DNA of 64,000 nt from Pseudoscleropodium purum (lineage: Eukaryota > Streptophyta > Bryopsida > Hypnales > Brachytheciaceae): positions 1,984,001 to 2,048,000 of the forward strand of contig OZ017795.1 in the NCBI GenBank assembly GCA_963969395.1, written 5' to 3'. A program made the position numbers and the translations under genes. This document shows, piece after piece, positions 1-14,629 of this stretch; position 1 is the stretch's first letter; each line of letters opens with the position of its first letter. The notes under the pieces are model-generated. The model worked only from the letters and a program-made list of their open reading frames with translations. It was not told the origin of the DNA and searched no databases.

Positions 1-470
1 GCAATTTTTTCAAGTTTCCATTTATACGGTCTTCCTCAATAACTTCTACAGGGCTATTGTATCATCTAAGTAGGCCCTTGGGGAGTCCTTGAAGTGAGTA
101 CTAGACTACTAAGTAGTGTCTAGAATTTTTGTGGCGACGGCGACAGTATGACTGAGCTGGTCCCAATTACATTGATTTCCGTCTTTTTGCAAACTTCTAC
201 ATAAGCATATGATTTACATTCATTGAACAATATTAAAAATTCATGTTTATTTTAGGATGTTTAGTCTTTGAAGGACCAAAGTCTAGAAATAGGTTCTTTA
301 GAATTTCGGGTAGGTTCATAATCTTTTGGGGATGAATGTACACACTTTAGAATGGATAATTTAAATTACAACTATATATTTGCATGTTTCATAAGTGTGT
401 ACACATGCAAACAACTTCATCTTTCTAGCGAAAACAATGGGAAAAAGAAACAGGGAAAAGAAAACCAACC

Positions 471-800
471 CCCTTCTTGAGAATGCAGCCTTAGTAGAAA
501 GTTGAAAGACGAGGAAATTTGATGCCAGCTTACTGCCGAGGCTTATGTATTACCCCATCGGGCCTTCAGATTGACATAAATTAAGTCTTTATTTGTATAA
601 AAGTGTCACACGTCATCTTGTGAATGGTGTGACGTGACAAGGACCCGTGACAATGTGACGTGAAAACTCGATTTCGCACGTGAGTGCCAAATCAGACCTA
701 CCCCCTTGCTGTGAATGTACCCTCAGTTCTAAACCGAGGAAATTCCATGCTAGCTTACCACCGAGGCTCATATGTTAATTCGGCCTCATTTGGGCTAAGT
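471..800 (+). repeat. Direct duplication in promoter of RING-CH gene A
   Basis: Two related segments, about 471-570 and 701-800, share the order CCCCCTT, GAGGAAATT, ATGC(T/C)AGCTTAC and CCGAGGCT. They are separated by about 230 bp. Arm B has only one copy, so the doubling is specific to gene A and could change its expression. Confidence 0.6.
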
Positions 801-865
801 TAGATGCCTATCGAGGCTCTCTTCTGCTTCTCGGCAGAGAGTCTCGGGCTTCTCTCCGCGCGCGC

Positions 866-872
866 TATAAAA
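866..872 (+). promoter_or_regulatory. TATA box of RING-CH gene A
   Basis: TATAAAA sits in the context GCGCGCTATAAAAGCATCCT. The same block occurs upstream of genes B and C, with a weaker GATAAAAG upstream of gene D, at similar positions relative to the genes. GAGGCT/CTCGG motifs lie 20-100 bp upstream of it. Confidence 0.7.
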
Positions 873-1457
873 GCATCCTCAGAAGGCATTGTGATTCACT
901 TCTCTTGTGTTGATTCAAAGTGGAGTTGTACGTTCCTGGTCGACCTACTGTGGGATCCGGAGAGAATTGAATCTGACAATGGTAAGCTAGCCTTACGTAG
1001 CTGTCGATCCCAGACGGTGCTTTAGCTACTTCTGGTATGGAGAGAAAGAGATTAGTTGCGTACCTTTCTCTTTGTTATGTAAGCTAGTTCTATGTACGTG
1101 AACTAGTTCAGTACAACACTGCCAGGAGTAGCGTTACAACCTGCTCTGAGTCTAAACTTTGATAGATAATTAACTTCCCGAATTTATTCAAATTAGACGG
1201 TAGAAGCATTAGAACATGTGCATAATATTGCAAGCTTTTTGCAGTGATACATAAATTCATGCTAGTAGGGTATGTACCTAACCGCAATTGTATACACTTG
1301 AAGTAGACCTAACAAATCCATAGACTGCACTCCTAATTCCTGTTCGGCCACAATTTTGTTTTCCATTGCAGCAGACAAGTGTCCCATTCTTCTGAAACAG
1401 CGCTGGCTGGGGTTGAATTGGCTGCCGGTCCTTCGACAAAATTGTGACGTTGAAGAG

Positions 1458-3611
1458 ATGGAGATGAATCTGCAAATGAAAAACATCATCGCTGCTTCCA
1501 CCGGTACCCGTGCCGAAGACGATGTGCTCATGGTTTCGATCCCACATCAAGCAGGGTATATTCAGTAAAATCCTCGTTGATTCGATCTCCCACGGAACCT
1601 CCTAATACATAATTATAATGAGCATGGATATTCGTTAATTAAAATAGCATGTTCCAGAGCGCCAAAAACTAGGACTATATACATCTGAAGTTCCAAGTGA
1701 TGGGCATCCGGAAAAGTGCCGATGCCCTGAAGTTTCACCATTTTAATGAGTAAGAGTTTGCGAAGTGATATGCAGGCCTCAGGCGACCATCTGCAATGGA
1801 AAAGGACCCAAATTTTTCCCTCCTATGCCGCTTCTTTGGGCTCCTATCGGGTACCGCCCAACCTAAGTGAAATTTATTAGGTCTAACTCCATTCGTATCC
1901 ATCGACTGTCATAGTCGATAAAATGGCATGCTTCAAAGCACATGCTTTCAAGTGCGTAGAACTCTGTATACTAGCTGGGATCTGTATAAGTCTTTGAGGT
2001 TCCTGGAAAAGTGCCCATTTCTAGAAACCGATTCTACCAGTTTAACGAAGAGTTAGGATGAATCTGCAAATTCAAAACGAAATCCAGCTGAGTAAGAGCG
2101 AGCTAGGAGGATAGAGGGATAGTATGATGAAATATACCAGTTGACTTTCGGCTAGGTGGATTGGTGAATCCATCGAAAAGAATACAAATGTTTCATAATG
2201 TTGTATCACTCCACAATGAATGATTTTAACTTGGATACGCATCTACGGAATTCACTTACAAGTGGACACGTTGAGCATGTTAGCAGTTATGTCAAGCGGA
2301 TCGAGGCTATGGAGAACTCGGATCACAACACTATAACCATTCCGGAGCCTCACATCTGCAGGTATGAAACCACTAGTACATATTCTTGTCCTCCAAAGTC
2401 GCAATTTTGGTGCAGCTCCAAAACATGGACAATAATTGAAAGATTGAGCTAAATTCTTTAGATGTGAACAAGGAATTCCGAAGTGTAAAATTGAACCAGT
2501 CCTCTATTCTTACAGTCAAAGATCTTTTCAATATCTATCTAATCACAGCTTCTGCACGTTCAGCCTTGTCATATGAAGGACTCGACTTACAATTCATTTG
2601 CATAACGTACAGGATCTGCGATTTTGATGAAAAAGAACATGACGACGACGTCCTGGTGGAGTTGGGTTGCAGCTGCAAAGGTCAGATGAGCAGCATGCAC
2701 AGAAAATGCATCCTCAAGTGGTACGGAGTGAGAATGCTACTGGAGAAACTCTACAAGTGCGAATTATGCAAGTGAGCCCCTCGATCAATTAATGGCTATC
2801 CAATTTTTCACTTTGCACAGGCAGCACAGCTAATGTACATCGTGGTTCAATTAATCATGAGTTCATCGAAACTGATTAATCAAGACTTCGTTGATACGCA
2901 GAACTTATGTTCTTAGCTGATACAAAATTCAAATTTCACTAAATAACGTCAATTCAAGTGCGTCAAATTCGTTAATAAGCGGAAATTCACGGCATTAGTT
3001 ACTGTAGCAACTTCAGGGTCGGGGCACTGTCACCCTGAAACCTGCTTAAATCCGAATTCTTGCGCACTTGACAGCTAGACATGCGTATCATGTGTAAAGA
3101 AACGCATCATTTACCCAGATTACTTGATGAAAGGTGGTCCTCACATCGCATTAGATCGATTTTGTGCGGCTAGCTGGTACTGACATCTATGGATTTAATA
3201 TATTCGGAGACAGTCTAGCTAATCAATTCACCTTTATATGTTTCTTTCGATCCGCCTTGCAGCACTGTTCTGCATCCCAAGGCCCAGCTGATAGTGGCGC
3301 GAGGAGTGGCCGATCACGAAAACGGCGGCCGAGCCACTCTCATGCAAGCTCTTAAATCGTCGTTGGCCTCGTACGCCCCTCACATCGAAGTGGATCGTGC
3401 GTCTACTTACAAAGAGCTGGTGCAACTCTTGCTTGATGAGAGAGCCGAGTGGTACAAACAGCAGCGACAGCTCGTCGCGAGTTCCCGAGAGCCGTTTCCG
3501 CCTCGTTGCAGCCGAGGAGCTTTGGCTTTGCTTGTGGGAGCCACTCTTTCGAGTGTGGGGTTGTATCTGTTTCTCATTCATCACTTCTACGGGAATGCTG
3601 CATTCCATTGA
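1458..3611 (+). CDS. RING-CH (MARCH-like) membrane E3 ubiquitin ligase A
   Basis: Four exons (1458-1555, 2287-2361, 2613-2771, 3263-3611) splice with GT-AG borders into a 226-aa protein. The start is the first ATG of an exon whose frame runs MEMNLQMKN. A C4HC3 RING-CH domain spans roughly residues 55-110: ICRIC, then GCSC, MHRKC with a following W, and KCELC, so all eight zinc ligands are present. A conserved region follows (ATLMQALKSSLASYAPHIEV), then one C-terminal hydrophobic segment (ALALLVGATLSSVGLYLFLI) suited to a tail-anchored membrane protein. Family knowledge: RING-CH proteins are E2-dependent ubiquitin ligases of endomembranes. The substrate is unknown. Upstream transcribed sequence with a GT donor near 982 suggests a 5' UTR intron. 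It is one of four paralogues in the window. Confidence 0.88.
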
Positions 3612-3660
3612 CGTCAAATGAATGCGACTAATCGATCGAGGTGGAAGCTATAGTAGATAG

Positions 3661-6600
3661 AGCTCTAAATAATTTGAGGCTTGCTGTTGAATTTGTTCCG
3701 AGATATAATTCATCAACTTGCTAGAAAGTAATTCAGTGTGACTTCACTGGGATAAAGTTTTATAATGGATTTATTTTGTGGGCAGTTAAGGAAGAAAAAA
3801 CACATGAAGACTCTTAGACTTCCTATAATGTATTAATGTCAAAACTTTCATTAAGACATTTCCAAACTCTTTGTTGTTAAGGGTGTGGCTATATACCTCT
3901 ACAGAAATGTAAATTTTTATTTCAAATTTTCTTGGGGAAAAAAATATCACAAAATATCATAATTTATCATAATTGCTTGCAAACTAAAACTCCTTATAAT
4001 TATCATTTCATTAATCAAAATAGAATGATTCAAAGCTTTTCAAATACACATAAATCTAAAAAAATATTTTCAAATTTTTTTTTAAAAAAAAATGATTTTT
4101 CTAGCTCTTTGGCTACTTGTATTGACAAGAAAACTATATATCATATAATAAAATTTTAACCATGTAGCTTACATAGATTGGTAAGGCACTCCATTTTAGA
4201 AAATGTGATGACTTACAATAACGTCCTATTTTATGGGAGGCTACTTACTTGGTAGAATGGATTAAAATACATGGTATTTTTGAAAATAATATTAAATGTT
4301 AGTATTTTGGAGTGATTGCAAGAAATACTAGGCATTTTTCATAGTATTTTTGCTGCAAAGTACTATGAATGCTATGTAGTAGAACATCTCAACCATTGAT
4401 TGAAAAAATTGACGGCTAAAAGTACTATTGGACTACTTGCAAGTACTGAAATAGTACTATGGGAAAAAAAGACAAATTGTCACAGAGAATAGAAACAATG
4501 AAATGTAAATTAATAATAAATAGAAAACCATGAAAAAAAAAAAATTTTAATTTAACCATTTGAGAGGACTTAATGGTGATCAAATTTCACCAAAATAAAT
4601 AAAGTTGACACCATTTTTAATGTTCAAAAGTGCTTGTGCAAGGAAGCCCTATTTGCATGGGCTTAGAGTACATAAAATAATATAATTTTTAGATGCTCTT
4701 TGGTAGGCATACACCTACCAATGTGGAAATACACCACCAAAATTTCAATCCTAAATCATTCAACTTGGATACTCTGAACGTAGTGAAAATCCTTGAATCT
4801 CAAAGTGTCACAAATTAACAAAATTGACTTTTAAATATAAAATGATTTTTTTAATTTCTATAAAATAAGGGATCTAATAACCATCAAGTTAGATATCTTC
4901 TATAAAAATTTCAAGTTATTAGGACTTGGGATTTAAAATTTATACTAAAAGACAACAACATTGCTCAAATTATAACACAAAATAAGACCGGTGTTTCTTG
5001 CAATGACCCTTTGGGGCACCCTATTGGTATTTATAATTTCTCATCTTGAATCTTTAAATTTACCCTATCATTAGAGAAAATTTGAACTCTTAAGAAGGCC
5101 CTCGTAAGAACCCTCCTTTTACATTTGAATACGTATTTTGTAAAGAATGAGGACATATTAATCCCCTATTTTTGTCCATATACCTTGTGCAAGTAATGAT
5201 CATTATTAAGTTTAATAGTATTTGATTTAATAGTATTCTAGTACATGATGAAAGCCTTGATACAATGTATAGGACAACTTTTGAATGTGCATAGTATTTC
5301 AATGGTGTACATTTTACTAAGTTTTTGGTCTATTTGTTATTGTTTATTAATAAAATTAGTGATTAAAATGTTGAGTACTATGAAGTATGATATGTGACTA
5401 TGCACTTTTTCTTAATATGTGATATATCATGATTGATGTCCTCACCATATTTAATAAAATTAGAATACTATGATCAAAACAATATTTATTATAAGTTGTA
5501 TAAGTTGGCACATGAGGTGTACATTACACAAGGTAGTGACATTTTTGTAGTACCTTTAATAGGCTCCCCTATGAGTCATTTAATAGCTTTGCTTGTCAAA
5601 GTGAAGGGGCCTTCTCAAGAATCCAATTATCCTCTAATATACTATGTATAAGTAATTTTTTTACGACTATTTTAAAATTGTCAAAGTGCATAGCAAGTCT
5701 ATTAGCATTGCTAATAATATTATATATATATACAAAAGCAAAAAACAAAGAAAGAAAGGAAAATATGACAAATAATAATCAACTAATCATGTACTACGTA
5801 AAAACTAGGTCTATGTTTAATAACACATTTAAAAAGTCACAATTTCACATAAAGTCACTATATTCTTCCTCCTACACCTTCTCAATAGCAATTCAATTTA
5901 GTAATTGGACCTTAAACTTTGGATACAACACACTAGATACAAAGTACTTTATTGTTGAATATGTACACCAAAGTGAAGTTGAGGCTGTTTGTAAAGAATA
6001 GCTAGAAAAGTAGATTTCTCATCCCCATTTATAATTTTAGAGCCTCTTTAACCTATATTCTTTTTTTTTCTAGTGTCATTTTTTCTGTATGCTATTTTAT
6101 ATGTATTGTTCACATAATTCTATGGTATTATACATAACCCTATATTATATATTATGATGTTTCACACTTTTAAAACATCCTATAATATAAAGAATTTATT
6201 TACAAATTTTATATAGAATCAATATATTAAATCCTATATTTTATCACACATAGTTTTTATGTTTTTTAATAATGTTATCTCTCCAAGCCATGTAGACAAA
6301 AGTTACAAAATTGTTTTGCCTTAGGATCATTGCAAGAAACACCTATTGTTTTGGCTCAAAAAATTCAAAAAACCATACTCAATTTTTCCTAACTTAAAGG
6401 TGCTTCTTCCCAATAATTTTCATCTTTAAGAAAAAAGAAATTGTGTTTTTAGTGAATACATGTAGAAAGTGAACAATTTATTATTTTTAGAAATCTCTTT
6501 GTAGACTAGTGAAAATTTACTAGAAGTCCTTGCTTTCCAATTTTGAACTTCAAATTCACATTTTTAGGCCAAAAATATTACTAAATCCCCCCAAATTAAC

Positions 6601-9600
6601 AAAGGTGGACATCCAATTGGGGAATGTTTAAAAATAGTAAAATAATTTTTAAATAATTTTTAAAATTACTCGATGTCTAGAACTTCTACATGTACCTTCT
6701 TTTCAAATTTTATATATAATTGACATACTCCACAAAAGTTATGAAATAAAAACCACCTATCTAAGGCCAAGGGGACAAAAAATAAGGAAGGTTGCTATTA
6801 TGTGAGCATAGGAGTGTGAGCCTATGAGTTTATAATACTACACACCTATGATATAGGTGTATATACTATTAAAACCATCTGTAATTATAGGGTACATATA
6901 TTACAAATATCCATATTATAGGTGTTTTTAATACATACACCTTCTATAGAGTGTGGTATCTATATTATAGGTACCTATATCGTACGCTCAATGCTCGCAA
7001 GCTCACATTATGAAGCTCACATAGTAGCACCGTTGAAAAATAAAACAAGTGTTTCTTACAATCACCCCTTAAAGCTATTCCTCAACCACATGTATAAAAC
7101 TTTTGAAAAAGTAAATGAGCTTTCCATTCTTAATAAGCTCTCCAAATTTTTTATGTTGCCAAAAAATAATGTTTAGTCCCTTAGAGGTTGATTTGGACTT
7201 GTGAGGTGAAACTTACAAAGATTTTTGTTTTGAGGATAATCACAATATCTTTATGAAAACATAAAGAATACAATTCATGTTTTAATTCAATTTTCACAAT
7301 TTTCCCTTCAAAGGGGCCAAAGTGTGTCTACAAATTTGCTTCATTTATTTGCTACATCAATCTCATTGTTAGGATCAATTGATCAAGACTTTTCCTTCTT
7401 ATTTCAACTTGTTTCAACTTTGATTGTATTTTTAAGGATTGTAAATCAATCATGTTTTTTTTAGTTTTTCCCCTAGAGATATCCAATGAAATTCGTCACT
7501 TCAATGTAAAAATTTTCATTTCCAAACTCAAAAACCTAATGTGGCAAGCTATAAAAAAAAAATTCACTTTGAACATTATTTTTTTAATATCTACTTCATC
7601 AAAGTATTAAAATGTTTATTACACATTCAAATAACTCATATCAAGTACAAGAATTTGGATGTATTGAAAAGATTTTTTTGCTTGACCTTCTAAATACTAT
7701 TTAGAGGTCCAAGTTGCTCAAAATACTCATAAACATAGTAACTTTAGCTATAATATTCATCTACATTTTTTCCTAAATCCAACTATAGGATTCTTTAGTC
7801 AACTTGTCAAATTATAGACTAGGAGTTCCAACAAATTGTAAATTCAATGAGCCTAAACTTTAAAAAATAGTTTATTTTTGCATTTCCCAAAGGTGAAATC
7901 TTGTCTTCAACATGTTTAGAAAAAAAATGTATATATCTTATATAACTTGTGCACTTTAGCAATATGTTGGAAAATGGCTAACCAAAAAAAATTTTGTATT
8001 CATTTAAATAAATTTAATGTAGAAGATATTAGATGAAAGAAAAAATTAAATATCTAATAAATTTGACAAGAATTTGAGAATTGTCAATCTCAACATTGCA
8101 AATATTTTAATAAACAAAATATATCCTTTTTTTTAATTTTTTTTATTTGGAGATTTTGAAAATTGACTCCAAAAACAACTTGTATGCAAGTTTATATGTT
8201 TTTTCTACCTTCATTGTCTACAAAATATAACTTCCTCATAACTTAAGTTTCATCTAATTATATGGATTTGAGTAGCTCAAATGTTTCTAGGTAGGTATTG
8301 ATCATTCTAAACACTTGAATAAAATTAATTTATCTTTTTTAATATATTTTTAGATTGAAATCGATATAAACCTTTTAGATTTTGCAATATTTATCAAAAT
8401 GACATAAGATAAAGATTCACATGTAGATTAGAAGGATGACCATCCACTTTAAAAAATGTATTTGCAAAAATTCTAAATTCTAAAGTCAATAGACATTGCC
8501 TAAGTTCTTAAGAAACCATAATTGAATCTTTAGTCATTTAGGTCTTAATCTTAGATGTTTACATTAAAAATGGCAATTTTGGAGTAGTCTATAGTGAAAT
8601 ATAGTTTTATAATTTTAGAATATGTTAAAAGTAAGAAATGAAATGCAATTAGGAAACAATTTTTTTAAAGACTTATATTCATTTTGTGTAGTAAAACCTC
8701 AAGCTTTGGACTCAACAAACCTTTAAAAACTTTGCAAATTACAAAAAATTGATAAAGGTAGTATCACCTTAAAAAAATTAATTTCTATGACAATTATTAT
8801 TTTTTACTTATTCTTTAGGAGCTTTCATATTTTAATCACAAGATGAAAAATTGTAGCTAAAGTTGTATGAAGTTAAAGAATAATGTAAAGATATAATATG
8901 AAAAAAAATTGGATTGGTTGAAATAAACCAAGCTTGACTTATATATAATTTATAAGCTTCTTCATCTAGCATCTGTTAGAATATTATTTTTATAGCAAAA
9001 TTTATATATAAAATTAGTAGTTTTTTAAAATAAAATTTGCAAAAAAATTGATAATAGTATATTTACTTGTTTAAAGTACAATAAAATATGAACTTCAATG
9101 TTGATAAAATGGTATCAAAGTACAATAGGAATAGTGACATTATACTAGTGACTTTATAGGTAAAAAAAATAATTGTAATTTGCATAGATTAAATCTTATA
9201 TTATTTTTATATGATTTGCACAAAATTAAATAAATGATATAGGAGCAATTACTAAGAATTTATAAATTGAAGTAAATAATTGTTGAAGACAGTAATTGAA
9301 GATTGATATAAAGTTTTAAAGTATACAAATCTTTCTAAATGTCAAAAGGATAACTAATAAAGTACAACTAGAAGTAATTAAATAAGAAAGCACAATTATT
9401 CTCATTGGAGTTAAATCTCAAGATAGAGCTAGTGACCAATTTTCTTTGCTTGAACATAGATAAATGTCCATGCACCAACATAAATTTAGATAGAGTGCTT
9501 TGCGTCCTTATTTCAATATGTAGAATATAAAGATTTAGTGATTGAGTTTCTTTTTGATGGGATAGTCCAAAACTAGTTAAAACTTTAAGCCAAATGTCAC

Positions 9601-10019
9601 AATAATAAAACTACATTATGTAAATATAAAAATTACAAAACGTATCATTACAACAACTACAAGGCTATAAAGGATCTTTAGTTTGTTTCTTAAAATAGCT
9701 TCACTATGGTCTTATTTTTATTTCACTCCAAATAATTAACTAGATTTAGTTTTCAAATAGCAACAATCATTATCAGTTTCATAGAACCAAAAAGAAGACT
9801 GCGTTAATTCTACGTGCCCATGAATTCCATATGCTTCCAAATTCATATTCATTAAAAATAAAGGTTGAAATGGTAATGGAATTAAATAAACAAATCCAAA
9901 AACTCTGTATTACAGAATAGAATGTCAATTCCACTTACAGAGATCAAATCACAAATCTGAAGCATAAAGCTGAAGCATTACACAAGCCAACAATATGGCC
10001 AAGCTCAAGCCCAGCGCGT
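3661..10019. other. AT-rich intergenic spacer
   Basis: I see no convincing gene here; the open frames are short and of low complexity. The spacer holds a short copy of the dispersed AT-rich repeat (about 3975-4170) and a MITE (6790-7031). The rest is unclassified AT-rich sequence. Confidence 0.6.
6790..7031. mobile_element. MITE-like element, copy 1
   Basis: The ends form an imperfect inverted repeat: GGTTGCTATTATGTGAGC on the left, and on the right the reverse complement of GGTGCTACTATGTGAGC. The interior is rich in TATAGGTGT-type short palindromes. A second, diverged copy lies at about 51412-51632. It has no coding capacity. Confidence 0.6.
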
Positions 10020-13000
10020 TTAGGCAGTCTTCTTCTTTGCGCTAGCGAACACTGCGTTGATTGCACTCCAGGACCGGCAAGCAATGAGAAAGGGCACCAC
10101 TAACCAAATACCGTTCATGATAATGAAATAGAACCAGAAGTACAAGGGCTGAGGCAAACAGATCTCAATTCCTGCCAAAATCACGGTTAAAAAATACAGA
10201 AGGTCTCCATACAACTGCGCAGTTGAAACCAGCAACTGGGTCGAGTGTTCATATGCTGATTTTGCTGCAATAGCATACCTGCAATCAAAGACCACCCACG
10301 CCAATAGTTATGTGTCCTGAGAGAAAGCAGCCGCTTGAAAAATTAAACTCTCAAGGATCAACTGGGCTTCATCTTTTTGTTTCCAGCATCAAACAATTCA
10401 GTAGGTCATTAATGAGACTTCCTTTTGTTTAAATGTAGTAATGTTTTAACTAACACACGCAATGTTCTTCAATGATTCTTGTGATATAAAAGTTGGCCCA
10501 TGTAAATTATATTATTCACCATGTGATCAGCAGAATTGGGTCCTTCCCCCATTAAAAATAAGTAACATTTGTCATTCTGCACTCAACCATCTTTCATGAC
10601 ATTGCCTCGGGAAGACAAATGGCTTCTCAATGTACTCACATGTGAGAGTCTTCCAGTCAGATGAGTACACAACATGACAGATTCTATAGACATAGACGGA
10701 ATTGCAATTGCAGAGTGTGCTATTAGAGAGGACTAAATGTCCTTGCAAGGTGGTAGGCTAAAATCACCATACTCAAATCGTCACAGGATTGGCAAGAGAG
10801 AGCATACACTGCAAGAAGACAGCCAGGACCAACAAGAACAGCCGTGATGCCCTCTATCACCACAACAGTGGGGTCACGTCCAACATAGCGGGAATCCGCC
10901 TTGCTGTACTCCTTCCCTGCCACAATCAACCATACCAGTGACATATGTGGATTAAAATACCACTACTAATTAGTTGAGCGTCACGACATTGTTCACCAAT
11001 TCTAGCAGGGTCCCTTTGCCTGCCAAAACTAGAACCCAAGCCCAAGCATTAAGCAAGAGAGCAAGGGATGAATGGCTAACTTAATTGAAATCCGTCCTCA
11101 AGAATCACAGGGAGGGATATTCCATCCTCTCGTGAAGCATCGCGAAAAAACTATGGGAGAGGAGGGAGGTGTTCTCTACGTTATGGAATGTTACGAACAA
11201 AAAATGATAATTTCTGCATCAAAAAGCATAACAGAGCGTCAGAGATGAGGAACTCACAGACTTCCGCCAAGAGGTGGGGTTCTGAGAATGTGAAGAAGTC
11301 CGGGGTGAAAACGAAGAAGCCCTCAAGGATGATGTGTGTTAGCCCCGAAAAAGCAAACCAGCACATCAGGATCCTGTCTACTGTTCTCAGCTTTGCCACC
11401 CGCCCTGCACACATGAACAAGGTGGGTACAACAGAGTAAATCAGGTCATGACTAGTTATCCTTTGTGATCACATCCTCCAGTTTCTCAACAAACCCTAGG
11501 AAACAGGCGGATCCAGTTCCAACTCACTATGTACTCGAAGTATCACACTCTGTTATGATGTCACAAGAAGTTGCATACAAACATGATAAAAAAAAAAGTG
11601 TTTGGTAAGTGCTAAAGGGTTCTAGATCACTTTCAAGCAACCCCAAGGCCTTCTCTAGTGTCACTTTTACACTTACATCCAAAGCTATCGATCATCACAA
11701 TGTAACCAAATGTCATATAATCACGGGACGAGTATTTGGGGCACCTAGACTGTGTGACATTATAGAATTAAAGAAATATGGATGCATCAGGAAAACAACT
11801 CAAAACCAAAACGTCGCCTTCTTAAGTACTCGTACTTCCAGCACATTATGATCATAAATACTCGCATTGCACTGTGTAATTCTACTTCTGATCACACTTT
11901 CAGCTTCCTTGCAAATTAGAGCAGCTTTAAGGAATTCTCGAAAAAGATAAGACGTTCAGAGCATAGAGATGAACTCACTTATGCTACTCTGAGGAAATGG
12001 AACTCTGCAATCCACTACACACTCATTACTTTGGAGACTCCCTAACCCTCAACTCTATCAAATCACTAAAAAAACTCAGAGATTGATTCACCCCCGTCTA
12101 TTTTACAATCAAGGAGACAAATCAAGATCAGTACAAGACGAATTTTTATAACAAATGAAACAACCTCCCTGTAAAAGAATGTCGCATTTTTTATAATCTT
12201 AACACAGGTCTGAACAGAAACCTCTGCAGACCATGCATTTCTATCTTGGCACCGAAAGACAAATCACTGCAAATTGTTCCAAAAGCCCCAGCACCCGCAA
12301 TTTCTAGACCACAACACCAATGTCGTGAAACGCATAGCTAGATTGCGCTACAGAGGTCCCGGACGAGGAAACCCAGCAAACTCTAGAAAGTCTTCCTCCA
12401 GGCCGCATGCTCTCAAGATCCCGCATATAAAGAAACCCCGTCCCAGTTTCCCAGTGTTCCTCAACGATTTTTATTAATCACAAATCCTATGGAAGAGAGC
12501 GAGTAGGGTTTGTGACGAGGCCAGAACGGCCACTAAGCCATCCATCCAGCTTAGAGTCTAATAATTTTTGCATAAAAGGGGTCCCTAAAGATTGATTTTA
12601 TTGACTGCATATACATACACTAGGGGTACTTGGACTTTGGATAGGGCTTCGTTGCCTTAAATACCGTATATAAGGCTGGGTCTGCACAGCGCATCCTCAA
12701 TACTACTATCCCAAATGCATCACTGGATCCCCCATGACCTAAAATCAATCCAACGCAGGGCTTTCGCAAGTGCAGATTCCCAACCCGTCCCCGTCCCCCC
12801 CACCCCACCCCACCCCCCGGATCAACAAACGCCGACAACAACAACAACATCACGATCCATCAACCGAAACCCAGAAAAACAAATCGAACCCCTCCTCCCC
12901 CAAGGGAAAAAAAACCCCACATTGGGAGCTCAGCCCCGATTTTAAAAGCGTTAACTCATTTACGGACCTGAGGCAAGCCAGACGACGAGCACCACCAGCG

Positions 13001-13124
13001 CCGACGCGCCCCCGTAGCACCCCAAAATAAACTCCACGCTCATCAACGCCGGGTGGAAACCCGAAAGCTCCAGAGAAATGGGCAAGTAAGGATGCACGAC
13101 GGCAGCGGACTCCATGACACCCAT
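10020..13124 (-). CDS. HYD1: Sterol delta8-delta7 isomerase (EBP/HYDRA1)
   Basis: Four exons on the minus strand (13124 or 13115-12968, 11404-11258, 10916-10808, 10278-10020) join in frame. They give 223 aa, or 220 aa from the second ATG (MESAAV), close to the usual plant length. The enzyme moves the sterol B-ring double bond from C8 to C7 in the endoplasmic reticulum. The residues expected of the emopamil-binding family are all visible: His and Glu in GLTHIILEGFF, KEYSKADSRYVGRD, Glu and Thr in VVVIEGITAVLVGP, and Asn and Trp in MNGIWLVVPFL. Several hydrophobic helices fit a multi-pass protein, and the tail is AKKKTA, a possible ER-retrieval lysine motif. The first intron (12967-11405) is long. 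The exon 1 donor is a non-consensus GTCCGT; it was chosen because it keeps VWLASGRVAKL continuous with the family. No breaks are seen, so it is probably functional. Confidence 0.93.
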
Positions 13125-14629
13125 GATGTGAAGGCCCGACGAGCACAGCGAGATCCCTGTAAGTACCAAAACAAAAGCACGCAATGCAATGCAAGGCAAG
13201 GCAAGGCGTGCACACAACACTTATTAAGAGTTAGGACTGCTATCTTAACGTTTACCTCGAGAAGCCAAGCTTGAGGCTCGCAAAACAGAGTGTCGGAACC
13301 GGACACTGCAAACCGTCAGGAATTTCTGATACGAACTGGGTTAGGATGAATGCTCCCTTTTGTCTTACCGAGTGGAAAACTCCCGAAATTTCTACTATAT
13401 AGGAACCGACCCATTTCTGATTAAGGTAGGAGGTCCAGAAACTGACCATTCCAGAGCTGGAACTGATTTCTTTGTGAGGTGAAGCTTATTGAAATATTTT
13501 TCAGTAAATTTTACTCGAAAGACAAGTAGAATTGACATCTAACCTAAGTTATTTCATATTTTTTGGAGCTTTGTGGAATTAGTTATGAATTTTTGAAGCT
13601 GAAGTGGCATAGGGCTCTAATAGCGTCTACCTCCTAAAATGTACATTGTTTGTACATGGCCAAAGGCTACAAAAAAGAAGCATGTACATGCATTGTACAT
13701 TTAAGAAAGTGGACGCTTTTAGAACCTCTACACTTTTAGAACCTCCTACTTTACCTCCTCCCATTTCCAACCTATAGATTGATTTCTTTATGTGAAATTG
13801 TGGTGCAGTTCTGAAGTATTTGTGGCACATTATCATTGGTTGTCAAGCTCTCAATATTACAACCAACCCATAGTTGGAAACAAAAAAGTCTATATAACCA
13901 GTAGATCGTGCAATACAATTAAGCTAAAAACTTTATGATAATTATATTTTGAGTTAAAAAATTCTGAAAATTTTTATTATCCTTCCAAACACTATTTCTA
14001 CATCAGGAAAAATTTCTGCACTCAAGAAATCCGCACTCCACATACCCCGTAATTGCTTAAGTGGTTGGAAATGGGTTCGCTCCCGTAAACAGACTTTCAG
14101 TTAAGCTTATCATGGCCTCACCGTTTGAGCTTTGTAGTCGATAAGCTTGGTTTGTGTCTTCAATGCTCCACGTAACTTACCTTACATTACCCGGCGAATT
14201 TGTGGCAGGCTATGGTTTCTGACTTTCTGCATCGCTTGCAGGTTTCTGAAATGATCTTAAGTGAGTCCTTTGAGGCTCATCACTCATGAATGCAGGACGT
14301 TAATCCTGCATTTGAAGTGAGGCCAGCAGGCTGGATTTATCCCTGGGAAAACACAGGAATTTTTTCATATTTCAAATAAATATGTTTTTGCAAATTCTGA
14401 ATTCATGTTTGCAATCCAAGACCCCAAGTTAATCAGAGGAGGTCTTAGATGTCCCCTAGACATGGCTCAAAATAGGGGGCTTTTTTTTACTTTTGTCCCC
14501 AGAGAACCCAAAATTACTATGTTGGCCATACTTCAAATCAGGATTTAATGTCTGCCTCATGAATAAAGGCCAGTAGCTAACCCATTTCCAACCACTTCAG
14601 CAATTATGTTGATTTATGAAGTAAAGGTT

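Larger units (their letters stand above)
325..3660 (+). repeat. Inverted duplication, arm A
   Basis: This stretch is repeated in opposite orientation at about 38150-41300. Promoter, exons, introns and 3' flank all align, and from about 708 to 3612 the two arms are nearly identical even in introns. From 325 to 700 the match is weaker, and arm A carries an extra promoter segment. The closeness of the introns implies a recent segmental duplication. Each arm contains one complete RING-CH gene, and the arms point in opposite directions across about 35 kb that holds the sterol isomerase gene and the 13-kb transposon. Confidence 0.9.

Noticed and set aside
979..981. ATG directly before a GT donor as the start codon of RING-CH gene A
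   Set aside because: Splicing it to the next visible acceptor meets a stop, and the near-identical gene B has CTG there. A 5' UTR intron with the start at 1458 fits better.
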